Positions 1 to 6,883 of a DNA stretch of 11,791 nt are shown here, piece by piece. The position numbers and the translations under genes were made by a program. This DNA comes from an uncultured Actinoplanes sp. (GTDB lineage: Bacteria > Actinomycetota > Actinomycetes > Mycobacteriales > Micromonosporaceae). The stretch is from positions 1 to 11,791 of the forward strand of contig CAKUMG010000091.1 of the NCBI GenBank assembly GCA_934667465.1, read 5' to 3'. Under the pieces are notes generated by a model. It had not been told where the DNA came from, did not search any database, and worked only from the letters and a program-made list of their open reading frames with translations. Every line of letters starts with the position of its first letter. Position 1 is the stretch's first letter.

Positions 1-1338
1 TCCCGGCACCGGCCACTGATAGGCGCGGCCGGTCGCGTCCAGCACCGCGCCGAGCTTGTTGGAGTCGAGCTCGTCCGGGCACATGATCCGGAAGTCGCGC
101 CGGTCCTCGGTGGCCCGCATCAGGTCGGCGAGCCAGCCGGCGAGCGTGCCGGTCGCGCTCGCGGTCGTCGTGCCGGGCTCGTGCACCTCGACCGCGGCGG
201 CGCTCAGCGGCGGCTGCGGCAACTCGCGGCGCAACCGGCCGCCGTCGGCCTGCGGGACGGCGCCGAGCCGCAGCTCACCCTCGGGTGGCACGCCGAGCAG
301 GCCGGGGTCGGGGCGGCCGGTCGCGTCGAACAGCTCCTCCGGCCGGTAGGACCGCAGCCACCGTTCCAGCAGCGCCAGCGTTTCCGGGTCGTCGGCCGCC
401 TCCTCGAGCGGCACCTGGTGCGCGTGGAAGGTGCCCTCCAGCGGGACGCCGTGCGCGTCGGCGGCCGGCACGCCCCAGCCCTTGGGACTGCGCACGATCA
501 GCATCGGCCACACCGGGCGGTCCGGGCGCTCGCCCTCGCGGCAGCGGCGCCGCAGCTCGCCCGCGTCGGCGTGCGCGGCGTCGAGCAACCCGGCGAGTGC
601 GGCGTCGGGGTCGGCCACCGCGGTCACGTCGAGGATCCGCGGCGACCAGCCGGCGCCGGTGAAGTAGTGGTGCAGCTCCGTGTCGCTCATCGTCGCGTAG
701 ACCGTCGGCGAAGCGATCTTGTAGCCGTTGAGGTGCAGGATCGGCAGGACCGTGCCGCAGGTCGCGGGGTCGAGGAACTTCGGCGCGTGCCACGACCCCG
801 CCGTCGGGCCGGTCTCGGCCTCGCCGTCGCCCACGATGCACGCGGCGAGCAGGCCCGGGTCGTCCAGGACCGCCCCGGTCGCGGTGGCCAGGGCGTACCC
901 TAGCTCGCCGCCCTCGTGCAGCACCCCGGGCACCTCCGGCGCCAGGTGGCTCGGGAACCCGCCGGGCCAGGAGAAGCGGCGCACCAGGGCCGCCAGGCCC
1001 GCGCCGTCGCGGGTCAGCGCCGGGTCCAGGTCACCGTGGGTGCCCTCCAGCCACAGGTTCGCGTGCACCGCCGGAGCACCGTGACCCGGACCGGTCACCA
1101 GCAGCGTGCGCTGCCCGGTGTCGCGAACCAGCCGGTTCAGGCCGGCGTAGACGAACGTGATGCCGGGGCAGGTGCCCCAGTGGCCCAGCAGGCGGGGCTT
1201 CAGATGCTCGGGGCGCAGCGGGTCGCGTACCAGGACGTTGTCCTGCAAGAAGATCATGGCGGCTGCGAGATAGTCGGCGGCGCGGCGGTAGCGGCTGAGT
1301 ACACCGGTGTCCAGGGCGCTGGTGGTCGATGTCGTCAT
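1..1338 (-). CDS. xfp: Phosphoketolase (xylulose-5-phosphate/fructose-6-phosphate), N-terminal part, cut by the left edge
   Basis: Thiamine-diphosphate enzyme that cleaves xylulose 5-phosphate (in many members also fructose 6-phosphate) with inorganic phosphate to acetyl phosphate plus glyceraldehyde 3-phosphate (or erythrose 4-phosphate). The frame is open for 446 codons from ATG 1338 to the window edge; the family is usually about 780-830 residues, so roughly the first 55% is present. Visible signatures are GPGHGAPAVHANLWLEG near the start, EGGELGY (residues 142-148), the ThDP/Mg motif GDGEAETGP (170-178) followed by SWHAPKFL, LNGYK (203-207) and SPKGWG. The last residues, ending in SNKLGAVLDATGRAYQWPVPG-like sequence, also fit the family. 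The start is supported by AGGAG four bases upstream. It diverges from an FGGY sugar kinase that could supply its substrate, with a shared 149-bp control region. Family identity is very secure; X5P-only versus dual specificity cannot be told. Confidence 0.96.
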   Translation of the reverse strand, partial: MTTSTTSALDTGVLSRYRRAADYLAAAMIFLQDNVLVRDPLRPEHLKPRLLGHWGTCPGITFVYAGLNRLVRDTGQRTLLVTGPGHGAPAVHANLWLEGTHGDLDPALTRDGAGLAALVRRFSWPGGFPSHLAPEVPGVLHEGGELGYALATATGAVLDDPGLLAACIVGDGEAETGPTAGSWHAPKFLDPATCGTVLPILHLNGYKIASPTVYATMSDTELHHYFTGAGWSPRILDVTAVADPDAALAGLLDAAHADAGELRRRCREGERPDRPVWPMLIVRSPKGWGVPAADAHGVPLEGTFHAHQVPLEEAADDPETLALLERWLRSYRPEELFDATGRPDPGLLGVPPEGELRLGAVPQADGGRLRRELPQPPLSAAAVEVHEPGTTTASATGTLAGWLADLMRATEDRRDFRIMCPDELDSNKLGAVLDATGRAYQWPVPG

Positions 1339-1342
1339 GCCA

Positions 1343-1347
1343 CTCCT
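1343..1347 (-). promoter_or_regulatory. Ribosome binding site of the phosphoketolase gene
   Basis: On the minus strand AGGAG lies 4 nt before the ATG at 1338. This fixes the start and shows that this gene has a leader, unlike several other genes in the window. Confidence 0.6.
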
Positions 1348-1432
1348 GACCGATGGTTCCGGAGAGCCTCCCGGTAGGCATGCCCGTTTTGCAGTGGTCC
1401 ATGCCCTCGGCCCGGCCTTTCCCCATAACGCG

Positions 1433-1453
1433 GGTGCGCAGTGATTGCGCACC
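1433..1453. promoter_or_regulatory. Candidate operator: perfect inverted repeat in the phosphoketolase/kinase divergent region
   Basis: GGTGCGCA and TGCGCACC are perfect 8-bp arms separated by the 5-bp spacer GTGAT. The element sits about 35 bp before the kinase ATG and about 95 bp before the phosphoketolase ATG, two bases upstream of a TTGACC that could be the kinase -35 box. The position, symmetry and 13-bp centre-to-centre spacing of the arms fit a dimeric regulator acting on both genes. No regulator gene lies beside it in the window, so the protein that binds is unknown. A hairpin function is less likely because it lies upstream of the likely transcription start. Confidence 0.6.
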
Positions 1454-1455
1454 TG

Positions 1456-1487
1456 TTGACCTTGCGGCACGGGACCTGGGGTAGAAC
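1456..1487 (+). promoter_or_regulatory. Candidate promoter of the FGGY kinase
   Basis: TTGACC (1456-1461) resembles a -35 box. TAGAAC (1482-1487) is a weak -10 (the final T of TANNNT is missing) after a long 20-bp gap. That -10 would place the transcript start at 1494, exactly on the second in-frame ATG of the kinase, giving a leaderless message. The spacing is not ideal, so confidence is low. Confidence 0.3.
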
Positions 1488-3110
1488 ATGGGCATGACTG
1501 AAACGGACGGACGGCCGGTGGCCGGTGTGCGCGAGGCGATCGACCAGGGCCGGACCGCGCTCGGGATCGAGCTGGGGTCGACCCGGATCAAGGCCGTGCT
1601 GACCGGACCCGGCCACGAGGCGATCGCGGTCGGCAGCCACGACTGGGAGAACCAGTTCGTCGACCGGACCTGGACCTACTCGCTCGAGGCGGTCTGGTCG
1701 GGGCTGCAGGCGTGCTTCGCGGCGCTGGCCGACGACGTGCGCCGGCAGCACGGCACCGAGCTGCGCACCGTCGGCGCGCTCGGGGTGTCGGCGATGATGC
1801 ACGGCTACCTCGCGTTCGACGCCGAGGGCGAGCTGCTGACGCCGTTCCGCACCTGGCGCAACACCAACACCGGCGAGGCCGCCGAGCAGCTGAGCGAGCT
1901 GTTCGGGCACAACATCCCGCACCGCTGGAGCATCGCGCACCTCTACCAGGCGGTGCTCAACGGCGAGGAGCACGTCGGGCGGCTCGCCCACCTGACCACG
2001 CTCGCCGGCTACGTGCACTGGAAGCTGACCGGCCGCCAGGTGCTCGGCGTCGGCGACGCGAGCGGCGTGTTCCCGATCGACATCGCAACCGGCGGCTACG
2101 ACGCGCGCATGCTGGGCACGTTCGACGAGCTCGCCGCGGGGCGGGGCCTGACGCCGAAGCTGGCCGACCTGCTGCCCGCCGTGCTGCCCGCGGGCGAGCC
2201 GGCCGGCACGCTGACCGAGGCCGGGGCGGCGCTGCTCGACCCGAGCGGCACGCTGCAGCCGGGCGCCGCGATGTGCCCGCCCGAGGGCGACGCGGGCACC
2301 GGCATGGTGGCCACCAACTCGGTCGCCCCGCGCACGGGCAACGTCAGTGCGGGCACCAGCATCTTCGCGATGGTGGTCCTCGACGGCGAGCTGAGCCGGG
2401 TGCACCCCGAGATCGACCTCGTGACCACGCCCGCCGGTGACCTGGTCGCCATGGTGCACTGCAACAACGGCGCCAGCGAGCTCAACTCCTGGGCCGGGCT
2501 GTTCGCCGAGTTCGCCGCGGCGCTCGGGGTGCAGGCGGACAGCGGCACCGTGTTCGAGACGCTGTTCCGCGCCTCCCTCGGCGGCGCGCCCGACGGCGGC
2601 GGGCTGATGGCGTTCAACAACCTGTCCGGCGAGCCCATCACCAAGCTGCACGAGGGCCGGCCGCTGTTCCTGCGCGAGCCCGGCAGCGACCTCACGCTCG
2701 CCACGTTCATGCGCACCCAGCTCTACGCCGCCCTGGCCACGCTGCGGATCGGCATGGACGTGCTGCAGAAGGCGGAATCGGTGCGGCTCGACCGGATGTT
2801 CGCGCACGGCGGCCTGTTCAAGACCGCGGGCGTGGCCCAGCGCTACCTGGCCGCCGCCATCGACACCCCGGTCTCGGTCGGCAACCTGGCCGCCGAGGGG
2901 GGCGCGTGGGGCATCGCGGTGCTCGCGGCGTTCCTGACCGGGCGCCGGCCGGGGCAGAGCCTCGACGACTACCTGAACGCGTCGGTATTCGCGGGGGCGC
3001 AGCTCGACACGGTGGCGCCGGAGCCGGCGGACGTGGCCGGGTTCGACGCGTTCATGCGGCGCTACGTGGCGGCGCTGCCGGTGCAGCAGGCGGCCGTCGA
3101 GCACAGCTGA
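1488..3110 (+). CDS. FGGY-family carbohydrate kinase, probably xylulokinase-like
   Basis: ATP-dependent sugar kinase of the FGGY/actin-fold family, 540 residues, full length. The first phosphate loop is [12 protein letters not shown] (26-37). The likely catalytic Asp lies in [16 protein letters not shown] (about D268), followed by the second phosphate motif [11 protein letters not shown] (284-294). The adenosine-binding segment is [16 protein letters not shown] (439-454), and [10 protein letters not shown] (471-480) follows. The C-terminal signature departs from textbook xylulokinase, so the sugar is uncertain: D-xylulose is favoured because the divergent neighbour is a phosphoketolase that consumes xylulose 5-phosphate, but L-ribulose or another ketose is possible. 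ATG 1488 and ATG 1494 are both plausible starts; a weak GGGG precedes the first, and a weak -10 would make 1494 leaderless. A strong hairpin begins five bases after the TGA. Family certain, substrate inferred. Confidence 0.9.
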   Translation: MGMTETDGRPVAGVREAIDQGRTALGIELGSTRIKAVLTGPGHEAIAVGSHDWENQFVDRTWTYSLEAVWSGLQACFAALADDVRRQHGTELRTVGALGVSAMMHGYLAFDAEGELLTPFRTWRNTNTGEAAEQLSELFGHNIPHRWSIAHLYQAVLNGEEHVGRLAHLTTLAGYVHWKLTGRQVLGVGDASGVFPIDIATGGYDARMLGTFDELAAGRGLTPKLADLLPAVLPAGEPAGTLTEAGAALLDPSGTLQPGAAMCPPEGDAGTGMVATNSVAPRTGNVSAGTSIFAMVVLDGELSRVHPEIDLVTTPAGDLVAMVHCNNGASELNSWAGLFAEFAAALGVQADSGTVFETLFRASLGGAPDGGGLMAFNNLSGEPITKLHEGRPLFLREPGSDLTLATFMRTQLYAALATLRIGMDVLQKAESVRLDRMFAHGGLFKTAGVAQRYLAAAIDTPVSVGNLAAEGGAWGIAVLAAFLTGRRPGQSLDDYLNASVFAGAQLDTVAPEPADVAGFDAFMRRYVAALPVQQAAVEHS

Positions 3111-3114
3111 GCGC

Positions 3115-3148
3115 CAGCGATGTGCCCGCGCAGGCGGGCACATCGCTG
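3115..3148 (+). terminator. Hairpin after the kinase gene (probable terminator)
   Basis: A perfect 15-bp stem (3115-3129 with 3134-3148) closes a 4-base GCAG loop, starting 5 nt after the kinase stop. No T-tract follows, which is common for hairpin terminators in GC-rich actinomycetes. It ends only 26 nt before the next start codon, so the next gene's promoter must lie against or inside its right arm. It could instead be a copy of a dispersed palindromic repeat. Confidence 0.65.
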
Positions 3149-3161
3149 CGCCGGAACGGTT

Positions 3162-3167
3162 TATCCT
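3162..3167 (+). promoter_or_regulatory. -10 box TATCCT for leaderless transcription of the YdeI-family gene
   Basis: TATCCT matches TANNNT and predicts a transcript start at 3174, one base before the ATG at 3175. There is no Shine-Dalgarno sequence between the preceding hairpin and the ATG, so a leaderless mRNA explains the start best. No good -35 box is visible. Confidence 0.5.
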
Positions 3168-3174
3168 GCCCGTC

Positions 3175-3777
3175 ATGGCACACGGTGGGCTGGAGGAGCT
3201 GATCGTCGCGGACGCCGCGGCGCTGCGCGCATGGCTGGCGGAGCACCACGGCACGTCGCCCGGGGTCTGGCTCGCCCTGACCCGCAAGGGCGGCACGGTC
3301 ACGACCCTGACCTGGCAGCAGGCGGTCGACGAGGCCCTGTGCGCCGGCTGGATCGACGGGCAGGGGCGCAAGGGCGACGAGGCCGTCTCGTGGATCCGGC
3401 TGACCCCGCGCCGGGCCCGCAGCGCCTGGTCGCAGCGCAACGTGAGCAACGTCGCCCGGCTGGAGGAGCAGGGGCTGATGCTGCCCGCGGGCCGCGCCGC
3501 GGTGGAGGCCGCCCGGGCGGACGGGCGCTGGGCAGCCGCATACGCCCCGCCGTCGGAGGCCGAGGTGCCCGCCGACCTGCTGGCCGCGATCGCCGCCGAA
3601 CCGGCCGCGCAGGCCATGTTCGACGTCCTCACCAAGACCAACCGGTTCGCGATGATCTACCGGGTGAACGGCGTCAAGCGGGCCGAGACCCGCGCGCGGA
3701 AGATCGTCGAGATGGTCGCCATGCTCGCCCGGCACGAGACGATCTATCCGCAGAAGGCCCGGCCCGCGCCGCGATGA
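3175..3777 (+). CDS. YdeI/OmpD-associated family protein
   Basis: A 200-residue cytoplasmic protein of the YdeI family (also annotated as OmpD-associated or bacteriocin-protection-like). Hallmarks in order are AWLAEHHGTSPGVWLAL (19-35), VDEALCAGWIDG (51-62), IRLTPRRARSAWSQRN (74-89), GRWAAAY (117-123), EVPADLLAAI (130-139) and the basic KRAETRARKIVEMVAMLA (168-185). Length and motif order are those of a complete member. The biochemical role of the family is not established; some relatives have been linked to resistance to cationic peptides, and nothing in this sequence tests that. There is no signal peptide or membrane segment. The gene appears monocistronic, with a hairpin and a leaderless-type -10 upstream, and its stop is only 10 nt from the stop of the converging protease gene, with no terminator between. 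Confidence 0.88.
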   Translation: MAHGGLEELIVADAAALRAWLAEHHGTSPGVWLALTRKGGTVTTLTWQQAVDEALCAGWIDGQGRKGDEAVSWIRLTPRRARSAWSQRNVSNVARLEEQGLMLPAGRAAVEAARADGRWAAAYAPPSEAEVPADLLAAIAAEPAAQAMFDVLTKTNRFAMIYRVNGVKRAETRARKIVEMVAMLARHETIYPQKARPAPR

Positions 3778-3787
3778 GAGAGCGTGA

Positions 3788-5827
3788 TCAGGCGGTGGCG
3801 GTCTTGCTGGTGGTGGCGGCCAGGGACTTGGTGGCGGGCACCACGACGCGGTAGCGGCTGCCCTTGGTCAGTCCGGTCACGGTGCGGCTGCGGACGGCCG
3901 GGTACGTCGCCACCTGCCGGTAGGACTTGCCGCTCAGGCGTTGCAGGCTGAGGCGCTGGGCGGCGACGCCGGTGAGCGTGATCGTGAGCTTGCGGGCGGC
4001 GGGCCGGGTGAGGGTCACCCGGGGGCGGCCCACGTACGAGGGGGTCGGTGAGGTGACCGCGGCCGTGCCCGGGCCGGCCGCGAGGACCAGCCGGACGTGG
4101 AGGTTCGCGGTCGCGGTGGTGGTCATGGTGACGACGCCCGCGGCGCTGGTCGTGACGGTGCGGCAGGTGTACGCCGCGCCGGCCACGGAGGTGCAGAGCT
4201 TGCCCGGGTGCGCGGCCAGCGGGCGGCCGGCGGCGGTGACCGTCCAGCGGGTGGTGACGCGGGTGCCGTAGGGCACGTCGCGGGCGCCGGTGCTGACCAC
4301 GATCGCCGGGGTCACCGGGGCGGCCGGCTCCGAGACACGCGGCGAGGGGGTGACCACCGGCGCCGGGGTGACAACCGGTGCCGGAGTGACGACCGGCGCC
4401 GTGGTCGGGGCGGTCGTGGGCATGGTGACCGGGGCCGGCGCGGCGGCGTTGAGGGCGGCGGCCGCGTCGATGCGGCCCCAGCCGTAGCTGGTGTCCTTGC
4501 CGGGCGCGCCGAGGTCGACGGCCGAGGACGCCAGGGCCTGCTCGATCGCGTCGGGCGTCCGCGCCTGGTCCGCCGCCTTGAGCAGGGCGGCGACCGCGGC
4601 GACGTGCGGGGCGGCCATCGAGGTGCCGTCGGAGTAGGCGTAGCCGCCCTTGGCCGTGGGCCAGGTGCTGAGGATGTCGCTGCCCGGCGCGGCCACGTCG
4701 ACGAAGCTGCCCCGGGTCGAGAACGCCGCGACCTGGTCGGCGGAGTCGGTGGCGGCGACGGCGATCACGCCCTGGTCGGCGGCCGGGTAGTTGATCGGGC
4801 TGCCCCTCTGCCCGTCGTTGCCGGCGGCGGCCACGACCGTGACGCCGCGGGCGCGCGCGTACGTGATGGCCTGCGTCACCGCGGTCAGCCGGCTCGGCGA
4901 GCCCAGCGACATGTTGATGACGCCGGCACCGTGGTCGGCGGCCCACACGATGCCGGTCGCCACGTCGGACATGTCGCCCTCGCCGTCGGCGCCGAGTGCC
5001 CGTACCGGCAGGATCTTCGCTTCCGGGGCGATCGCGGACACGCCGACCCCGTTGCCGGTCAGCGCGGCGATCGTGCCCGCCACGTGCGTGCCGTGACCGT
5101 TCGGGTCGGTGCTGGTCCCCGTGGTGTCATCGACGAGGTCGAGACCGGGCAGCACCTGGCCGGCCAGGTCGGGATGGCCCGCGTCCACACCGCTGTCGAT
5201 CACGGCGACGGTCACCCCGGCGCCGGTGGAGCGCTGCCAGGCGTCCGCGACGTGGATCTTCGAGAAATCCCACTGCATCGACCGGTACGGGTCATTGCCG
5301 CCCGGGACGTCGCTGACGCGCGCCGTCGCATCGAGCTCGACCGCGACCGTACGCGGCTGCTGCGCACTCTCGCGCAGCGCCCGCCGCGCACCCGCCCGGT
5401 CGATCGCCGTCCGCACGCTGATCACGGGCCGACCGGCGGCGTCCAGCTCGGTGCGCACCACCTTGGCGGGCCGCGCAGCCGACACCACGGCCGGCACCAG
5501 CGCCTCGGCCGCCGCGACCGGCACGATCGAGGCCGGAGCCCCGCCCGACGAACCCGAAGCGGCCGACGAGCCGGAAACGCGCGACGCACCGGAAGCGGGC
5601 GACGCGGCTGCAACCGGCGCGGGCCCCTCCGAAGGAGCGACAGCCGGCACGTCCGGGGAAGCGGACACCGGTCCGGATGCAGGCACAGCCGAACCGGCCG
5701 ACGATGCGGGCGGCAGGGCGACCGGCGACGCGCCCGGCAGGGCGGCCGGCGACGCGGGGGCCGCGACCGCGGACACCGCGACCAGCCCGATCAGCGAACG
5801 GCGCACGTACGACCTCGTCTGCTCCAT
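3788..5827 (-). CDS. Secreted subtilisin-like serine protease (S8) with Ala/Pro/Ser linker and C-terminal beta domains
   Basis: A 679-residue preproprotein. RRSLIGLVAVSAVAAPASPA (10-29) is an export signal, with a twin-Arg-like VRRSLIG that leaves Tat export possible. Residues about 25-115 are an Ala/Pro/Ser/Gly-rich, low-complexity stretch, and about 120-175 look like a short propeptide. The catalytic domain starts near NDPYRSMQWDFSKIHVADAW (178-197). The triad is Asp211 in VAVIDSGVDAGHPDL, His245 in NGHGTHVAGT and Ser403 in GTSMAAPHVA; Asn337 in AAAGNDG is the oxyanion residue. All are intact, so activity is expected. A Thr/Pro/Val linker with three near-identical repeats (471-496) leads to about 170 residues of probable Ig-like beta domains with two cysteines (C545, C555), perhaps for wall or substrate binding. 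No Shine-Dalgarno precedes the ATG; a weak GATCGT six bases upstream would permit leaderless initiation. Substrate unknown. Confidence 0.95.
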   Translation of the reverse strand: MEQTRSYVRRSLIGLVAVSAVAAPASPAALPGASPVALPPASSAGSAVPASGPVSASPDVPAVAPSEGPAPVAAASPASGASRVSGSSAASGSSGGAPASIVPVAAAEALVPAVVSAARPAKVVRTELDAAGRPVISVRTAIDRAGARRALRESAQQPRTVAVELDATARVSDVPGGNDPYRSMQWDFSKIHVADAWQRSTGAGVTVAVIDSGVDAGHPDLAGQVLPGLDLVDDTTGTSTDPNGHGTHVAGTIAALTGNGVGVSAIAPEAKILPVRALGADGEGDMSDVATGIVWAADHGAGVINMSLGSPSRLTAVTQAITYARARGVTVVAAAGNDGQRGSPINYPAADQGVIAVAATDSADQVAAFSTRGSFVDVAAPGSDILSTWPTAKGGYAYSDGTSMAAPHVAAVAALLKAADQARTPDAIEQALASSAVDLGAPGKDTSYGWGRIDAAAALNAAAPAPVTMPTTAPTTAPVVTPAPVVTPAPVVTPSPRVSEPAAPVTPAIVVSTGARDVPYGTRVTTRWTVTAAGRPLAAHPGKLCTSVAGAAYTCRTVTTSAAGVVTMTTTATANLHVRLVLAAGPGTAAVTSPTPSYVGRPRVTLTRPAARKLTITLTGVAAQRLSLQRLSGKSYRQVATYPAVRSRTVTGLTKGSRYRVVVPATKSLAATTSKTATA
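4350..4403 (-). repeat. Three tandem 18-bp repeats coding the protease linker
   Basis: Three units of 18 bp (4350-4367, 4368-4385, 4386-4403), differing at a few positions, encode the PVVTPA-type repeats at about residues 475-496 of the subtilase. Such hinge repeats readily change copy number, so linker length may vary between strains. Confidence 0.75.
5712..5759 (-). repeat. Two tandem 24-bp repeats in the protease N-terminal linker
   Basis: Units at 5712-5735 and 5736-5759 differ at only a few bases and encode the repeated ASPAALPG/ASPVALPP pattern at about residues 25-40, just after the signal peptide. This suggests that the low-complexity linker grew by tandem duplication. Confidence 0.6.
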
Positions 5828-5902
5828 GGTCGAACGATCGGCAGGCGGGCGCCGGACTGGGTGACCGCCGTGGGGCAGGACGGTTGCGACCCGGGAAGCG
5901 CG

Positions 5903-6064
5903 TCAGCCGGCGGCGTCGACCAGCAGCGTGATCGGCGCCGTGAGGACCTGGATCAGCCCGCCCGCGAGACCGGGCCCGGCCACGTCGGCGATCGACGCGC
6001 TCACCGACAGCTTGCTGTTGCCGTCGACGAGCTGGTCCCGGCCGGCCACGGCCGGCAGATACCC
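5903..6064 (-). pseudogene. Relic of an MFS exporter (internal fragment only)
   Basis: On the minus strand, 52 codons before the TGA at 5903-5905 read YLPAVAGRDQLVDGNSKLSV followed by SASIADVAGPGLAGGLIQVL and TAPITLLVDAAG. This matches the loop and TM5 region of drug/siderophore-type major facilitator exporters (the family pattern YLPxxVxRxxLVxGNxKLxxSxSxAxVAGPxLAGxLxQxxxAPxxLLxDAxS). Intact members are about 400 residues; here the segment has no start codon or upstream helices, and a stop follows directly after LLVDAAG where the family continues with DALSFLVSA. Upstream of the Tyr codon the similarity is lost and adjacent frames carry stops. It fills most of the 313-bp space between the cap-protein gene and the protease gene, so it looks like a deletion scar. 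The remaining about 75 bp on each side hold no recognisable gene. Confidence 0.75.
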
Positions 6065-6115
6065 CGCACCAAGGTGGCCACCTACCGCCGCCGGGCGAAG
6101 GACCCCGCCTGACGA

Positions 6116-6141
6116 ACCGGCCGGGGGCGGAGGGGCCCGGT
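6116..6141 (-). terminator. Possible weak terminator after the maltokinase-cap gene
   Basis: ACCGGCC (6116-6122) can pair with GGCCCGGT (6134-6141) with one bulged base, immediately at and beyond the stop of the minus-strand gene. The stem is short and imperfect and there is no T-tract, so this is tentative. Confidence 0.3.
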
Positions 6142-6761
6142 CAGCGCAGGCTTGCGAGGACGACCGGCGTCTCCTGGCCCGGCCAGCAGGCGGAGAGCAC
6201 GCCCGCGTCGGCCGGGTCCACCGCGACCGTGGGGACGCGGTGCACCGTCAGCGTGACGGTGTCGGTGGCGATCACGGCGGGTTCGCCGTCGCGGGCGCCG
6301 GTGACCGTCGTGGGGGCCGCGACGCCGGCGCCGCTGCCGGTGAGGGTGAGGTCGGTCTCGCGGGGCACCCGCTTGCCGTCGATCTCGAACTCCTCGACGG
6401 CGGCGTGCCCGGCCTCCCGGATCACCGTCGCGAGCCCGGCGGCGTAGACCGGGTCGCCGACGGCGTCGTAGACCCAGCGCCTGCCGAGCACCGAGTGCTC
6501 GGTGGTGCCGACGAGCCAGGCCTCCGCGCCGTCGAGCGGGGCGCCGCGGTAGGTGAGCGGCACGTGCCGGACGACACCGTCACCCACGCCGACCAGCATG
6601 ATCTCGAGACCGACCTCGCCGGCCGGGTCGTCGAGGCGCGCCGCCGCGACGCGCTCGGGCTCGGGGGCGGCGGGGCCGTCCCACCAGGGCCGGGTGGGCA
6701 GCCAGGCGGCGAGCAACTCGAGCTTGGTGGGGCTGATCCGTGCCTTGTGGAGGAGAGCCAT
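6141..6761 (-). CDS. Stand-alone maltokinase N-terminal cap-like protein
   Basis: A 206-residue cytoplasmic protein resembling the N-terminal cap domain of actinobacterial maltokinases (Mak), without the aminoglycoside-phosphotransferase-type kinase body that normally follows. Typical segments are MALLHKARISPTKLELLAAWLP (1-22), ARLDDPAGEVGLEIMLVG (41-58), VPLTYRGAPLDGAE (67-80), LVGTTEHSVLGRRWVYDA (83-100) and GDPVYAAGLATVIREAG (102-118). The last about 70 residues form a beta-rich tail. Such solitary cap proteins are widespread in actinomycetes and lack an assigned activity; with no ATP site, catalysis as a kinase is excluded. The start at 6761 is supported by the family N-terminus and by TAAGCT seven bases upstream with no Shine-Dalgarno, again a leaderless arrangement. 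It is divergent from a membrane-anchored protein gene, with a palindrome between them. Confidence 0.85.
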   Translation of the reverse strand: MALLHKARISPTKLELLAAWLPTRPWWDGPAAPEPERVAAARLDDPAGEVGLEIMLVGVGDGVVRHVPLTYRGAPLDGAEAWLVGTTEHSVLGRRWVYDAVGDPVYAAGLATVIREAGHAAVEEFEIDGKRVPRETDLTLTGSGAGVAAPTTVTGARDGEPAVIATDTVTLTVHRVPTVAVDPADAGVLSACWPGQETPVVLASLR

Positions 6762-6768
6762 GCCCGGA

Positions 6769-6774
6769 AGCTTA
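6769..6774 (-). promoter_or_regulatory. -10 box TAAGCT for leaderless transcription of the cap-protein gene
   Basis: On the minus strand TAAGCT fits TANNNT and predicts a start at 6762, one base before the ATG at 6761. There is no Shine-Dalgarno in this interval. Confidence 0.5.
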
Positions 6775-6811
6775 GGGCTTGCGCCGGCGGCACGCGGTCA
6801 GCGCGGTGGGG

Positions 6812-6828
6812 GTGTCCCGGCGGGACAC
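6812..6828. promoter_or_regulatory. Candidate operator: 17-bp palindrome between divergent genes
   Basis: GTGTCCCGGCGGGACAC is a perfect palindrome, with 8-bp arms around a central G. It lies 50 bp before the cap-protein start and about 20 bp upstream of the TATGCT -10 of the rightward gene, where it would overlap or abut the -35 region. This is a typical place for a dimeric repressor or activator. No regulator gene is adjacent, so the binding protein is unknown. Confidence 0.55.
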
Positions 6829-6848
6829 ACGGATCGGCCGCCCCGGCC

Positions 6849-6854
6849 TATGCT
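6849..6854 (+). promoter_or_regulatory. -10 box TATGCT upstream of the membrane-anchored protein gene
   Basis: TATGCT matches TANNNT and predicts a transcript start at A6861, giving a 32-nt leader that includes the AGGAG ribosome site. The -35 region is not well conserved and touches the palindrome at 6812-6828, which suggests regulated use. Confidence 0.4.
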
Positions 6855-6878
6855 GCCCTGACGTCGATCGATCCCGAC

Positions 6879-6883
6879 AGGAG
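6879..6883 (+). promoter_or_regulatory. Ribosome binding site fixing the GTG start at 6893
   Basis: AGGAG lies 9 nt before GTG 6893. It decides for this start over the longer open frame beginning at ATG 6779, whose extra 38 codons would overlap the promoter region. Confidence 0.65.

Noticed and set aside
181..903. Plus-strand open frames at the left edge
   Set aside because: They lie opposite the phosphoketolase, whose ThDP and family signatures are complete in the minus-strand frame running from 1338 to the edge.
1376..1406. GGCATGCC palindrome and two CATGCCC copies 21 bp apart upstream of the phosphoketolase
   Set aside because: The elements are short and expected by chance in GC-rich DNA, and the 21-bp spacing alone is not enough to call an operator.
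2268..2299. Hairpin-like sequence inside the kinase gene sharing 13 bases with the 3115-3148 hairpin
   Set aside because: It encodes the conserved [11 protein letters not shown] segment, so the match is most simply coding constraint plus GC-rich chance. Kept only as a side note to the hairpin finding.
1335..3641. A 768-codon open frame on the minus strand across the kinase and YdeI-family genes
   Set aside because: It is Arg/Gly/Ala/His-rich with no domain or signal, and lies opposite two genes with clear families. GC-rich DNA leaves such frames open by codon bias.
4097..6112. A 671-codon open frame on the plus strand across the protease gene
   Set aside because: Low-complexity Arg/Gly/Asp sequence antisense to an intact subtilase; it also runs through the MFS relic. 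No credible protein family.
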